Shown one piece after another: positions 1 to 5,557 of a stretch of 5,557 nt of DNA. The stretch lies in NCBI GenBank assembly GCA_022360735.1, contig JAKSCF010000099.1, forward strand, positions 1 through 5,557. Reading direction: 5' to 3'. The stretch's first letter is position 1. Every line of letters starts with the position of its first letter. Source of the DNA: Clostridia bacterium. GTDB lineage: Bacteria > Bacillota_A > Clostridia > Peptostreptococcales > JAAYPU01. The notes below the pieces were generated by a model. That model saw only the letters and a program-made list of their open reading frames with translations. It did not search any database and was not told the DNA's origin. Made by a program: the position numbers and the translations under genes.

Positions 1-41
1 CTCAAATTTTAAAAGAATACTTCAGGCATCTCAGATCGTAA
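1..41 (+). CDS. Possible 3' end of an upstream gene, perhaps menD
   Basis: A reading frame open from the left edge encodes QILKEYFRHLRS and stops with TAA at 39-41. The short amphipathic tail, with its ILKEYF pattern, resembles the C-terminus I would expect of a Bacteroidota MenD (SEPHCHC synthase), and menD commonly lies just before menB. Only 12 codons are visible, so the assignment rests mainly on context. A second frame is open from base 2 to 73 but encodes a more hydrophobic tail and runs into the putative regulatory region. The first base or two belong to the preceding codon. Confidence 0.35.
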   Translation, partial: QILKEYFRHLRS

Positions 42-61
42 TTCCGTTTATATTTCTATAC

Positions 62-91
62 ATTTTTCTGTAATATGGATTATGGAAAAAT
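62..91. promoter_or_regulatory. Imperfect dyad upstream of menB
   Basis: Outer arms ATTTTTC (62-68) and GAAAAAT (85-91) are perfect inverted repeats, and inner arms TAAT (71-74) and ATTA (79-82) continue the symmetry around ATGG (75-78). The two positions between the arms (TG at 69-70 and TG at 83-84) could form G-U pairs in RNA, giving a 13-bp stem with a 4-base loop. The dyad ends 2 bp before the candidate -7 element. It could be an operator covering the -33/spacer region or a weak stem-loop closing the upstream transcript. The symmetry is seen directly; the role is inferred. Confidence 0.4.
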
Positions 92-93
92 TC

Positions 94-101
94 TAACTTT
101 G
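94..101 (+). promoter_or_regulatory. Candidate Bacteroidota -7 promoter element for the men genes
   Basis: TAACTTTG matches the TAnnTTTG -7 consensus recognised by the Bacteroidota primary sigma factor and lies 23 bp before the menB ATG, which would give a short leader starting near 107. No good TTTG -33 element is visible at the expected distance; CTG at 68-70 is the nearest weak candidate. The promoter would drive menB-menA-menC-menE, possibly alongside readthrough from upstream. Confidence 0.45.
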
Positions 102-124
102 TGTGAAATTTAACAAAATAATCT

Positions 125-949
125 ATGGCTACTAAAAGAGAATGGAAAACCATTAAGGAATACAAAGATATTTTATTTGAATTCTGTGAAGGAATTGCAA
201 AAATCACCATAAACCGGCCAAGAGTTTACAATGCATTCAGGCCTACCACAACCACAGAAATGAGCGATGCTTTTAGTATCTGCCGAGAAGACCAAAGCAT
301 TAATGTTGTGCTGCTTACAGGTGCTGGTGACAAAGCTTTTTGTAGCGGAGGAGATCAAAATGTAAAAGGCAAGGGAGGATATATCGGTGAAGATGGTGTG
401 CCCCGTTTAAACGTACTGGATGTTCAAAAACAAATCCGTTCTCTTCCGAAACCGGTTATCGCAATGGTTAATGGTTATGCTATTGGAGGCGGACATGTAC
501 TGCATGTCGTTTGCGATTTAAGCATTGTTTCTGAAAATGCCATTTTCGGGCAAACAGGCCCTAAAGTTGGCAGTTTTGATGCAGGATTTGGTTCTTCTTA
601 TTTAGCCAGAATTGTTGGACAAAAGAAGGCCCGTGAGATCTGGTTCCTTTGTCAGCAATATGATGCTAAAGAAGCAGAAAGAATGGGACTGGTGAATAAA
701 GTTGTTCCTCTAGAAGAGCTGGAAGATACTTGTGTTGAATGGGCAAAAATCATGATGAAACGAAGCCCAATGGCTTTACGAATGATAAAACTCGGATTAA
801 ATGCTGAATTGGACGGGCAAGCAGGCATTCAGGAATTTGCAGGCAATGCAACTTTATTATATTACTTAACAGAAGAAGCACAGGAAGGAAAACATGCGTT
901 CCTTGAAAAAAGGGATCCTGATTTTCACAAATATCCAAAATTCCCTTAA
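125..949 (+). CDS. menB: 1,4-dihydroxy-2-naphthoyl-CoA synthase (MenB)
   Basis: This crotonase-fold enzyme performs the intramolecular Claisen (Dieckmann) ring closure of o-succinylbenzoyl-CoA to 1,4-dihydroxy-2-naphthoyl-CoA in the cytoplasmic part of menaquinone synthesis. The 274 residues are close to the E. coli length (285), and the C-terminal half is very similar to E. coli MenB as I recall it. Visible motifs are the CoA/oxyanion-hole segment SGGDQ (74-78), GGGH (121-124), [10 protein letters not shown] (143-152) with Ser150 and Asp152 equivalent to catalytic Ser161/Asp163, and Tyr247 equivalent to Tyr258. Gln143, Gly145 and Trp173 match the bicarbonate-binding residues of type I MenB, where type II enzymes carry an Asp in place of the Gly, so this should be the bicarbonate-dependent type. 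The ATG at 125 has an AT-rich upstream region with no Shine-Dalgarno sequence. It is first of four close-set men genes; menA begins 6 bp after its stop. Confidence 0.97.
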   Translation: MATKREWKTIKEYKDILFEFCEGIAKITINRPRVYNAFRPTTTTEMSDAFSICREDQSINVVLLTGAGDKAFCSGGDQNVKGKGGYIGEDGVPRLNVLDVQKQIRSLPKPVIAMVNGYAIGGGHVLHVVCDLSIVSENAIFGQTGPKVGSFDAGFGSSYLARIVGQKKAREIWFLCQQYDAKEAERMGLVNKVVPLEELEDTCVEWAKIMMKRSPMALRMIKLGLNAELDGQAGIQEFAGNATLLYYLTEEAQEGKHAFLEKRDPDFHKYPKFP

Positions 950-955
950 GCTGTT

Positions 956-1858
956 ATGAGCAGGGTAAAAATCTGGATTAAGGCTTTCCGGTTAAGAACT
1001 TTGCCTCTGGCAATGTCAAGCATTATACTGGGCGGATTCATCAGTGCATTTGATGGCCGTTTTAGTTGGCTAATCACATTACTGGCTGTATCAACTACAT
1101 TACTGCTGCAAATATTGTCAAATCTGGCTAATGACTACGGCGATTATAAAGCCGGCACAGATAACAAAGACCGTATTGGACCGGAACGAAGTGTCCAAAG
1201 CGGACAAATTACTGCTTTCCAGATGAAAGTTGCCGTTTATCTGTTTATTTTCTTATCATTGATTAGTGGATCAGCCTTGATTTATTTTGGTACCGAAGGA
1301 ATTCCCATGTCAAATTTCTACATATTTTTTGGTTTAGGCATATTGGCAATTCTGGCGGCCGTGAACTATACAGTAGGCAAAAACCCTTATGGATATAAAG
1401 GCTTTGGAGATATATTCGTATTGATCTTTTTTGGATTTATAGGAGTTTGCGGAACTTATTATTTAAATACACATATGCTTAACTGGACCGTCTTATTGGC
1501 TGCATTTTCAGTTGGGCTAATGAGTATGGCAGTATTGAATCTAAATAATATGCGCGATATCGAAAACGATCAAAAAAGTGGGAAAATTACCCTGGTTGTT
1601 AAAATGGGAAGTAAAATATCCATGGTTTACCACCATATTATAATTATCACAGCCATAGTTGCAGCCTTCATTTTTGTTTTGTTAAATTTTCAATCTTATT
1701 TTCAATTTTTCTTTATAATCACTTTGCCTTTATTTATAAAGGATTTATATGAAATCAAAAAAATCGAAGATAAAGCAAAGCTAGACCCCTATTTAAAAAA
1801 GCAAGCCATTAATACGCTATTGTACTCTGTCGCATTTGGTGCAGGCCTACTTATTTAA
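956..1858 (+). CDS. menA: 1,4-dihydroxy-2-naphthoate polyprenyltransferase (MenA)
   Basis: An integral-membrane UbiA-family prenyltransferase that transfers a polyprenyl chain from its diphosphate to 1,4-dihydroxy-2-naphthoate, with loss of CO2, to give demethylmenaquinone. At 300 residues it has normal length. The first Asp-rich motif is NDYGDYKAGTD (59-69) and the second is NNMRDIENDQKSGK (197-210); both bind Mg-diphosphate in the family. The GYKGFGD segment (146-152) and the N-terminal WIKAFRLRTLP (7-17) also fit MenA rather than other UbiA members. Hydrophobic stretches at roughly 18-31, 37-55, 92-111, 121-138, 152-169, 177-195, 225-243, 249-261 and 286-300 suggest about nine membrane helices. 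It sits 6 bp after menB. MenB yields the CoA ester, so a separate DHNA-CoA thioesterase, not in this window, must act between the two. Confidence 0.95.
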   Translation: MSRVKIWIKAFRLRTLPLAMSSIILGGFISAFDGRFSWLITLLAVSTTLLLQILSNLANDYGDYKAGTDNKDRIGPERSVQSGQITAFQMKVAVYLFIFLSLISGSALIYFGTEGIPMSNFYIFFGLGILAILAAVNYTVGKNPYGYKGFGDIFVLIFFGFIGVCGTYYLNTHMLNWTVLLAAFSVGLMSMAVLNLNNMRDIENDQKSGKITLVVKMGSKISMVYHHIIIITAIVAAFIFVLLNFQSYFQFFFIITLPLFIKDLYEIKKIEDKAKLDPYLKKQAINTLLYSVAFGAGLLI

Positions 1859-1895
1859 ATAATAGGTTGTATATTTATATATCCAAATTTTACGC

Positions 1896-2942
1896 ATGCT
1901 CAAAGCTGAAATCATAAAATATCCTTTGATTTTTAAAACACCCGGAGGTACTTCCAGAGGTGTTTTACGTGAGAAAGATTCATGGTTTATTAAACTGTAT
2001 CAACAGGATAATCCAAAAGTATTTGGTTTGGGCGAATGCAGTATCATTAAGAAGTTGAGTTTTGACGATCGCCCTGATTTATATAAAAGGCTTACAGAAT
2101 TTGCAAACAATATCAATGAGCTGAAGCAGGAAGAACTTATAGAATTTCCTGCAATCAATTTTGCAATTGAGACTGCTCTTCTTGATCTTAAGCAAAAAGG
2201 AAACAGAATACTATTTCCTTCTGCTTTTACCGAATCGACAGATTCTATTTATATCAATGGTCTGATTTGGATGGGTAATGCTGAATTTATGAGATCACAG
2301 ATTAAAGACAAAATAGCATCCGGATTTCATTGTATCAAATTAAAGATCGGAGCTATTGATTTCGAAACTGAACTGGAAATCATTAAAGAAATAAGAAATG
2401 AGTTTTCAGAAAAGGATATAGAAATCAGGGTAGATGCCAACGGAGCCTTTAGTCCGTTTGAAGCATTATCGAAATTAAACAGGCTTTCAGAGCTTAAACT
2501 ACATAGCATAGAACAACCTATCATGCCCGGTCAATATCTAGAAATGGCTAAGCTCTGTGAGTTAAGCCCTCTTCCCATTGCTTTAGATGAAGAATTAATA
2601 GGCGTATTCAATAAAGAGAATAAAGAGGAATTATTAGATCAGATCAAGCCACAATACATTATACTAAAACCCAGCCTAATAGGAGGTTTTAAACAAAGTA
2701 AGGAATGGATAGATATTGCGGAGGATAATCATATAAACTGGTGGGTAACTTCAGCTTTAGAGTCTAATATCGGCTTAAATGCAATTGCTCAATGGACATT
2801 TACTTTAAATAATGAAATGCCACAGGGCTTAGGCACCGGACAATTATTTACGAATAACATTCCGTCTCCTTTAGTGATTGAAAAAGGGGAATTACATTAT
2901 TCAGACCAATTTAACTGGGACTTATCAAGTATTAATATATGA
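1896..2942 (+). CDS. menC: o-Succinylbenzoate synthase (MenC)
   Basis: An enolase-superfamily enzyme of the muconate-lactonizing (MLE) subgroup that dehydrates SHCHC (2-succinyl-6-hydroxy-2,4-cyclohexadiene-1-carboxylate) to o-succinylbenzoate. The 348-residue protein shows an N-terminal capping domain (about 1-110) and a barrel with the KxK motif (Lys148, Lys150; the second equivalent to E. coli Lys133), metal ligands Asp180 in DANGAF, Glu206 in IEQP and Asp231 in LDEEL, and the opposite catalytic Lys258 in LKPSLIGG. The set is complete, so the enzyme should be active. Many MLE-subgroup relatives are dipeptide epimerases or N-acylamino-acid racemases, but the men-operon position settles the assignment. 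The 37-bp gap after menA is very AT-rich and shows no clear promoter. The stop overlaps the menE start as ATGA, which suggests translational coupling. A long inverted repeat lies near the 5' end of the coding region. Confidence 0.95.
   Translation: MLKAEIIKYPLIFKTPGGTSRGVLREKDSWFIKLYQQDNPKVFGLGECSIIKKLSFDDRPDLYKRLTEFANNINELKQEELIEFPAINFAIETALLDLKQKGNRILFPSAFTESTDSIYINGLIWMGNAEFMRSQIKDKIASGFHCIKLKIGAIDFETELEIIKEIRNEFSEKDIEIRVDANGAFSPFEALSKLNRLSELKLHSIEQPIMPGQYLEMAKLCELSPLPIALDEELIGVFNKENKEELLDQIKPQYIILKPSLIGGFKQSKEWIDIAEDNHINWWVTSALESNIGLNAIAQWTFTLNNEMPQGLGTGQLFTNNIPSPLVIEKGELHYSDQFNWDLSSINI
1934..1967 (+). repeat. Perfect 9-bp inverted repeat inside the start of menC
   Basis: TAAAACACC (1934-1942) and GGTGTTTTA (1959-1967) are exact reverse complements separated by 16 bases. 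Inside the spacer, GGA (1944-1946) can also pair with TCC (1953-1955). If only CACC and GGTG form the stem, the hairpin is followed by TTTT and resembles a weak intrinsic terminator. It starts 38 bp into menC and encodes the KTPGGTSRGVL segment. The pairing is seen directly. A regulatory role is inference, since the protein motif itself may dictate these codons. Confidence 0.4.
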
Positions 2943-4030
2943 TCAAAAATGAGTATAAAAGCCTGCGTATAAACAACATCTTCCATGATGAAGATTCTTT
3001 AAGAAGAATTATTGAGCAAAAATTTGAAGATACTTCCATTGCTTCATGGGAAAAGGATATATATGCTTTTATACAATCGTGGATAAGCGACCAGGATTTT
3101 ATTGAAGTGAATACTTCCGGATCAACCGGTACACCTAAATTAATTAGACTTTACAAAAGTGTACTGATCAACAGTGCTATCTATACTGCGGAGGCATTAT
3201 CATTTAAGGAAAATGAAAATGCTTTGCTTTGTTTGCCTGCAAAATACATAGCAGGGAAAATGATGATCATCAGGGCATTTGTAAACAATATGAACCTTAT
3301 CATCAAAGAACCTTCTTCAAATCCTCTCTCCGACAATCATTTTAATATTGACTTTGCAGCAATGATCCCGCTTCAGGTTTCAAACATCTTAAAAAGTAAG
3401 GATGTCGGTAAGCTAAAGATGGTAAGAAACCTGATCATTGGAGGCGGTGCCATTGATCCGAATATTGAAAAAGCTTTAAAAGATTTTCCAAATAATGTTT
3501 ATGCAACATATGGTATGACTGAAACAGCTACTCATATTGCTTTAAAAAAACTTAATTCAACGGCTAAGCATAATTATTATCATTGTTTATTTGGAATCAC
3601 GGTAAGAAAAGGCAGTGATCAGTGCCTGATCATAAATGCCCCACATATTTCACCGGAAGAAATTAAAACAAATGACCTGGCTAATATATATTCGGATACC
3701 CAATTTGAAATCATAGGCCGAAAAGATAATATTATAAATACAGGTGGTATTAAAATCATACCTGAAGTACTGGAGTCTAAAATAAAACAATTCATCAACT
3801 ACAACCTGTTTGTATCTTCTCTTCCTGATCAGGAGCTTGGAGAAAAACTAATACTTGTTATTGAAAATTCCGTAAAAGACCTGAATTGCCTTTATACCTT
3901 GTGGAAAAACCTGGAAGCAAATCTGGAAAAGCATGAGGTACCTAAACGAATAGAATATCTCGATTCTTTTATTTATACGGGAAATGGAAAAATAAACAGA
4001 AGAGAATGTATGGAAATGCTTAAATCTTAA
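2939..4030 (+). CDS. menE: o-Succinylbenzoate-CoA ligase (MenE), short form
   Basis: An ANL-superfamily adenylating enzyme that activates o-succinylbenzoate with ATP, then transfers it to CoA, giving the MenB substrate. Visible core motifs are the phosphate-binding loop TSGSTGTPK (59-67), the aromatic/ATP motif YGMTET (191-196), TNDLA (244-248) with Asp246, the hinge segment GRKDNIINTGG (260-270), and the C-terminal catalytic Lys351 in GNGKINR. At 363 residues it is much shorter than E. coli MenE (about 450). The loss is mostly N-terminal: the P-loop comes at residue 59, so much of the usual N-terminal subdomain is missing. The FHVSG-type segment of other MenE proteins reads KYIAG here (102-106). 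I believe this compact form is usual in Bacteroidota, and no frameshift is apparent. Its start overlaps the menC stop by 4 bp. Its end overlaps the end of convergent cobC by 11 bp. Confidence 0.93.
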   Translation: MIKNEYKSLRINNIFHDEDSLRRIIEQKFEDTSIASWEKDIYAFIQSWISDQDFIEVNTSGSTGTPKLIRLYKSVLINSAIYTAEALSFKENENALLCLPAKYIAGKMMIIRAFVNNMNLIIKEPSSNPLSDNHFNIDFAAMIPLQVSNILKSKDVGKLKMVRNLIIGGGAIDPNIEKALKDFPNNVYATYGMTETATHIALKKLNSTAKHNYYHCLFGITVRKGSDQCLIINAPHISPEEIKTNDLANIYSDTQFEIIGRKDNIINTGGIKIIPEVLESKIKQFINYNLFVSSLPDQELGEKLILVIENSVKDLNCLYTLWKNLEANLEKHEVPKRIEYLDSFIYTGNGKINRRECMEMLKS

Positions 4031-4049
4031 ATTTATGCAGACTTCCATA
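4009..4049. terminator. Stem-loop at the menE/cobC convergent junction
   Basis: TATGGAA (4009-4015) pairs with TTCCATA (4043-4049), TGC (4017-4019) with GCA (4037-4039), and TAAAT (4021-4025) with ATTTA (4031-4035). This leaves a 5-base loop with small internal mismatches. It lies across the overlapping stop codons of the two convergent genes and is symmetric, so it could help end transcription in both directions. Neither side has a strong T-tract and much of the stem is AT-rich, so it is not a classic intrinsic terminator. Confidence 0.35.
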
Positions 4050-4541
4050 GTCGATTTCTAAATTAAATGTTTCCTTAAGAGGAATACCATCTATAATATG
4101 ATATGCAGCCCTGATGATTCCTTCATGAGAAACAATTACAGCATTTCTTTTTACATCTATAAGTTCCTGATAAAATATGGAAAAACGATGAATTAAATCC
4201 TGAAAACTTTCTCCATCAGGACAAGAGAGGTTTAAATAATCTTTCATCCATGCTTTGGCATAAGAATCATTGATATGATTCCAGTTTTTCAATTCCCAAG
4301 CACCAAAGTTTAGTTCTTTTAGCCTTTGATCTATTATCGTTGGCTTATTAAGGTATTGGACTAATTTTACACATCTATCCGAAGGGCTTGAATATACCAT
4401 ATCATAACTAAAATCACTTAGTTCCTTAATCACCTTATTTTTTTCTTCTTCAAATGAACTAGCTAAAGGTACATCACTAGCCCCATAGCACAAACCTTTT
4501 TCTACTTCCACACTTGTATGTCTTATAAAACATAATTCCAT
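4020..4541 (-). CDS. cobC: Alpha-ribazole phosphatase, histidine phosphatase family (CobC)
   Basis: A histidine-phosphatase (phosphoglycerate-mutase-like) protein expected to dephosphorylate alpha-ribazole 5'-phosphate, or adenosylcobalamin 5'-phosphate, late in cobalamin assembly. With the chosen start it has 173 residues. The catalytic motif RHT (7-9, phospho-acceptor His8) is next to the N-terminus, followed by conserved Arg56 in SSPSDR, the ELNFGAWE segment (76-83) with Glu76, PDGES (108-112) and the second catalytic His139 in SHEG. The ATG at 4539-4541 is preferred because it puts the RHT motif at residue 7, as usual. A longer frame from 4601 would add 20 residues lying wholly inside cobS. 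The start overlaps the end of cobS by 19 bp, suggesting coupled translation. The family is broad and motifs alone do not fix the substrate; the position after cobT and cobS supports CobC. The stop lies inside the end of menE. Confidence 0.88.
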   Translation of the reverse strand: MELCFIRHTSVEVEKGLCYGASDVPLASSFEEEKNKVIKELSDFSYDMVYSSPSDRCVKLVQYLNKPTIIDQRLKELNFGAWELKNWNHINDSYAKAWMKDYLNLSCPDGESFQDLIHRFSIFYQELIDVKRNAVIVSHEGIIRAAYHIIDGIPLKETFNLEIDYGSLHKFKI

Positions 4542-5281
4542 AATAAAAGATAAGAAGTATACAATACGATTTCGGCTATTTGTTGGGCAGCTCCCAGGCA
4601 ATCTCCGGTATAACCACCTAAATGCCTTTTAAAAAACCAGGCACTCAAAATACTGATAACTATTAAAGGTATTATTAAAACAAAACCCCAATAACTCAGA
4701 AAATACAATGGAGCTATTGAAAAGATCACTGCTATGAGTAATTCAAAAGGTTTTATTCTTTTTCCGATGGGCCTTATTTTGCTAAGTTCATCTGTTCTTA
4801 CATATTCCATAAAGAAAACCAGAAATACCGGAGATAAGCGGCTTAATGCATGAACTGATATTAAAATAAAAATTAGATTAAATGACAGTTCTACCAGCAA
4901 AAAATATTTTAATCCTATTAAGAAGATAAGCCCAAGTAGTCCATAGGTACCTACACGGCTATCCTTCATAATATTCAGTTTCTGTTCAATAGTATAGCCA
5001 CCTCCAAGTCCGTCACAAACATCTGCAAAACCATCCTCATGAAAAGCACCGGTTATTATAACACTGGAAATCATAGAAAGAATAACAGCTATAGATACCG
5101 GAAAAACAAACTGAGCAAGCCAGAAAACCAAAGCTGAGATTCCTCCCACAATAATTCCAACTAAAGGGAAATACCGGGTAGCCTTATTCAATGCTTCTGC
5201 AGAATGATCAATTCCCCCTGGTACCGGAATCCTGCTGTAAAACATTAAGGCCGTAAAAAACAGCTTCAGTTCATTTTTCAT
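4523..5281 (-). CDS. cobS: Adenosylcobinamide-GDP ribazoletransferase (CobS, cobalamin synthase)
   Basis: An integral-membrane enzyme that joins adenosylcobinamide-GDP to alpha-ribazole (or its 5'-phosphate), releasing GMP and completing the nucleotide loop of cobalamin. The 252 residues match the usual family length. Diagnostic motifs are RYFPLVGIIVGG (36-47), the acidic loop HEDGFADVCDGLGGG (81-95), IMKDSRVGTYG (104-114) and GGYTGDCLGAAQQ (222-234). The Asp residues in the HEDGFAD and DSR motifs are the expected Mg/substrate ligands. Hydrophobic stretches at about 38-60, 62-79, 113-132, 134-157, 180-213 and 234-250 indicate a multi-pass membrane protein. The ATG at 5281 follows the cobT stop by only 3 bp and has no Shine-Dalgarno sequence. 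The 3' end overlaps cobC. Confidence 0.96.
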   Translation of the reverse strand: MKNELKLFFTALMFYSRIPVPGGIDHSAEALNKATRYFPLVGIIVGGISALVFWLAQFVFPVSIAVILSMISSVIITGAFHEDGFADVCDGLGGGYTIEQKLNIMKDSRVGTYGLLGLIFLIGLKYFLLVELSFNLIFILISVHALSRLSPVFLVFFMEYVRTDELSKIRPIGKRIKPFELLIAVIFSIAPLYFLSYWGFVLIIPLIVISILSAWFFKRHLGGYTGDCLGAAQQIAEIVLYTSYLLLWNYVL

Positions 5282-5284
5282 ATT

Positions 5285-5557
<273 letters not shown>

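Noticed and set aside
2..73. Alternative + strand frame open from the left edge to TAA at 71-73
   Set aside because: It encodes a hydrophobic, Ile/Phe-rich tail from AT-rich DNA and runs into the dyad. The frame ending at 41 gives a more credible protein C-terminus, though neither is certain.
173..358. Open frame antisense to menB, with similar antisense frames at 750-938, 2327-2524 and 3848-4048
   Set aside because: Each is short, lies wholly or almost wholly inside a well-supported gene on the other strand, and shows no recognisable motif. They are shadows of coding sequence.
956..1858. Possible other UbiA-family role for the membrane protein (for example heme O synthase or a UbiA-type hydroxybenzoate transferase)
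   Set aside because: Its location between menB and menC, and the GTDNKD and NNMRDIENDQKSGK motif forms, fit MenA.
1865..1884. AT-rich near-palindrome in the gap between menA and menC, considered as a terminator or a second promoter
   Set aside because: The pairing is only 4-5 A-T pairs around TTTA and there is no TAnnTTTG element. Alternating AT sequence gives such symmetry by chance.

Overview
The window is AT-rich and densely packed. It carries most of a menaquinone (vitamin K2) biosynthesis operon on the + strand, convergent with the end of a cobalamin nucleotide-loop assembly operon on the - strand. Several traits point to Bacteroidota: the gene order menB-menA-menC-menE, a short MenE of 363 residues, the absence of recognisable Shine-Dalgarno sequences, and a TAnnTTTG-type -7 element before menB. 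I cannot name a genus from the sequence alone.

Layout, left to right. Bases 1-41 hold what may be the last 12 codons of an upstream gene, plausibly menD. Bases 42-124 are a short intergenic region with a 30-bp imperfect dyad (62-91) and a candidate promoter -7 element (94-101). On the + strand follow menB (125-949), menA (956-1858), menC (1896-2942) and menE (2939-4030). The gaps are 6 bp and 37 bp, then a 4-bp ATGA overlap, so the genes are probably cotranscribed. On the - strand, reading leftwards from the right edge, are the C-terminal part of cobT (partial), cobS and cobC. The spacing is 3 bp between cobT and cobS, and there is a 19-bp overlap between cobS and cobC. menE and cobC converge with an 11-bp overlap of their 3' ends, where an imperfect stem-loop lies.

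How they work together. MenC makes o-succinylbenzoate, MenE activates it to o-succinylbenzoyl-CoA, MenB closes the ring to 1,4-dihydroxy-2-naphthoyl-CoA, and MenA prenylates the freed naphthoate at the membrane. The enzymes for the early steps (MenF, MenD, MenH), the DHNA-CoA thioesterase and the final methyltransferase are not in the window. On the other strand, CobT makes alpha-ribazole phosphate from a lower-ligand base, CobC is expected to remove the phosphate, and CobS joins alpha-ribazole (or its phosphate) to adenosylcobinamide-GDP.

I see no mobile element, CRISPR array, RNA gene or unknown protein here. All complete genes look intact and of known family. The items worth a second look are small: two dyads near gene starts, the convergent overlap with its stem-loop, the reduced MenE, and the corrected cobC start. 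I do not think this window holds an undescribed system.
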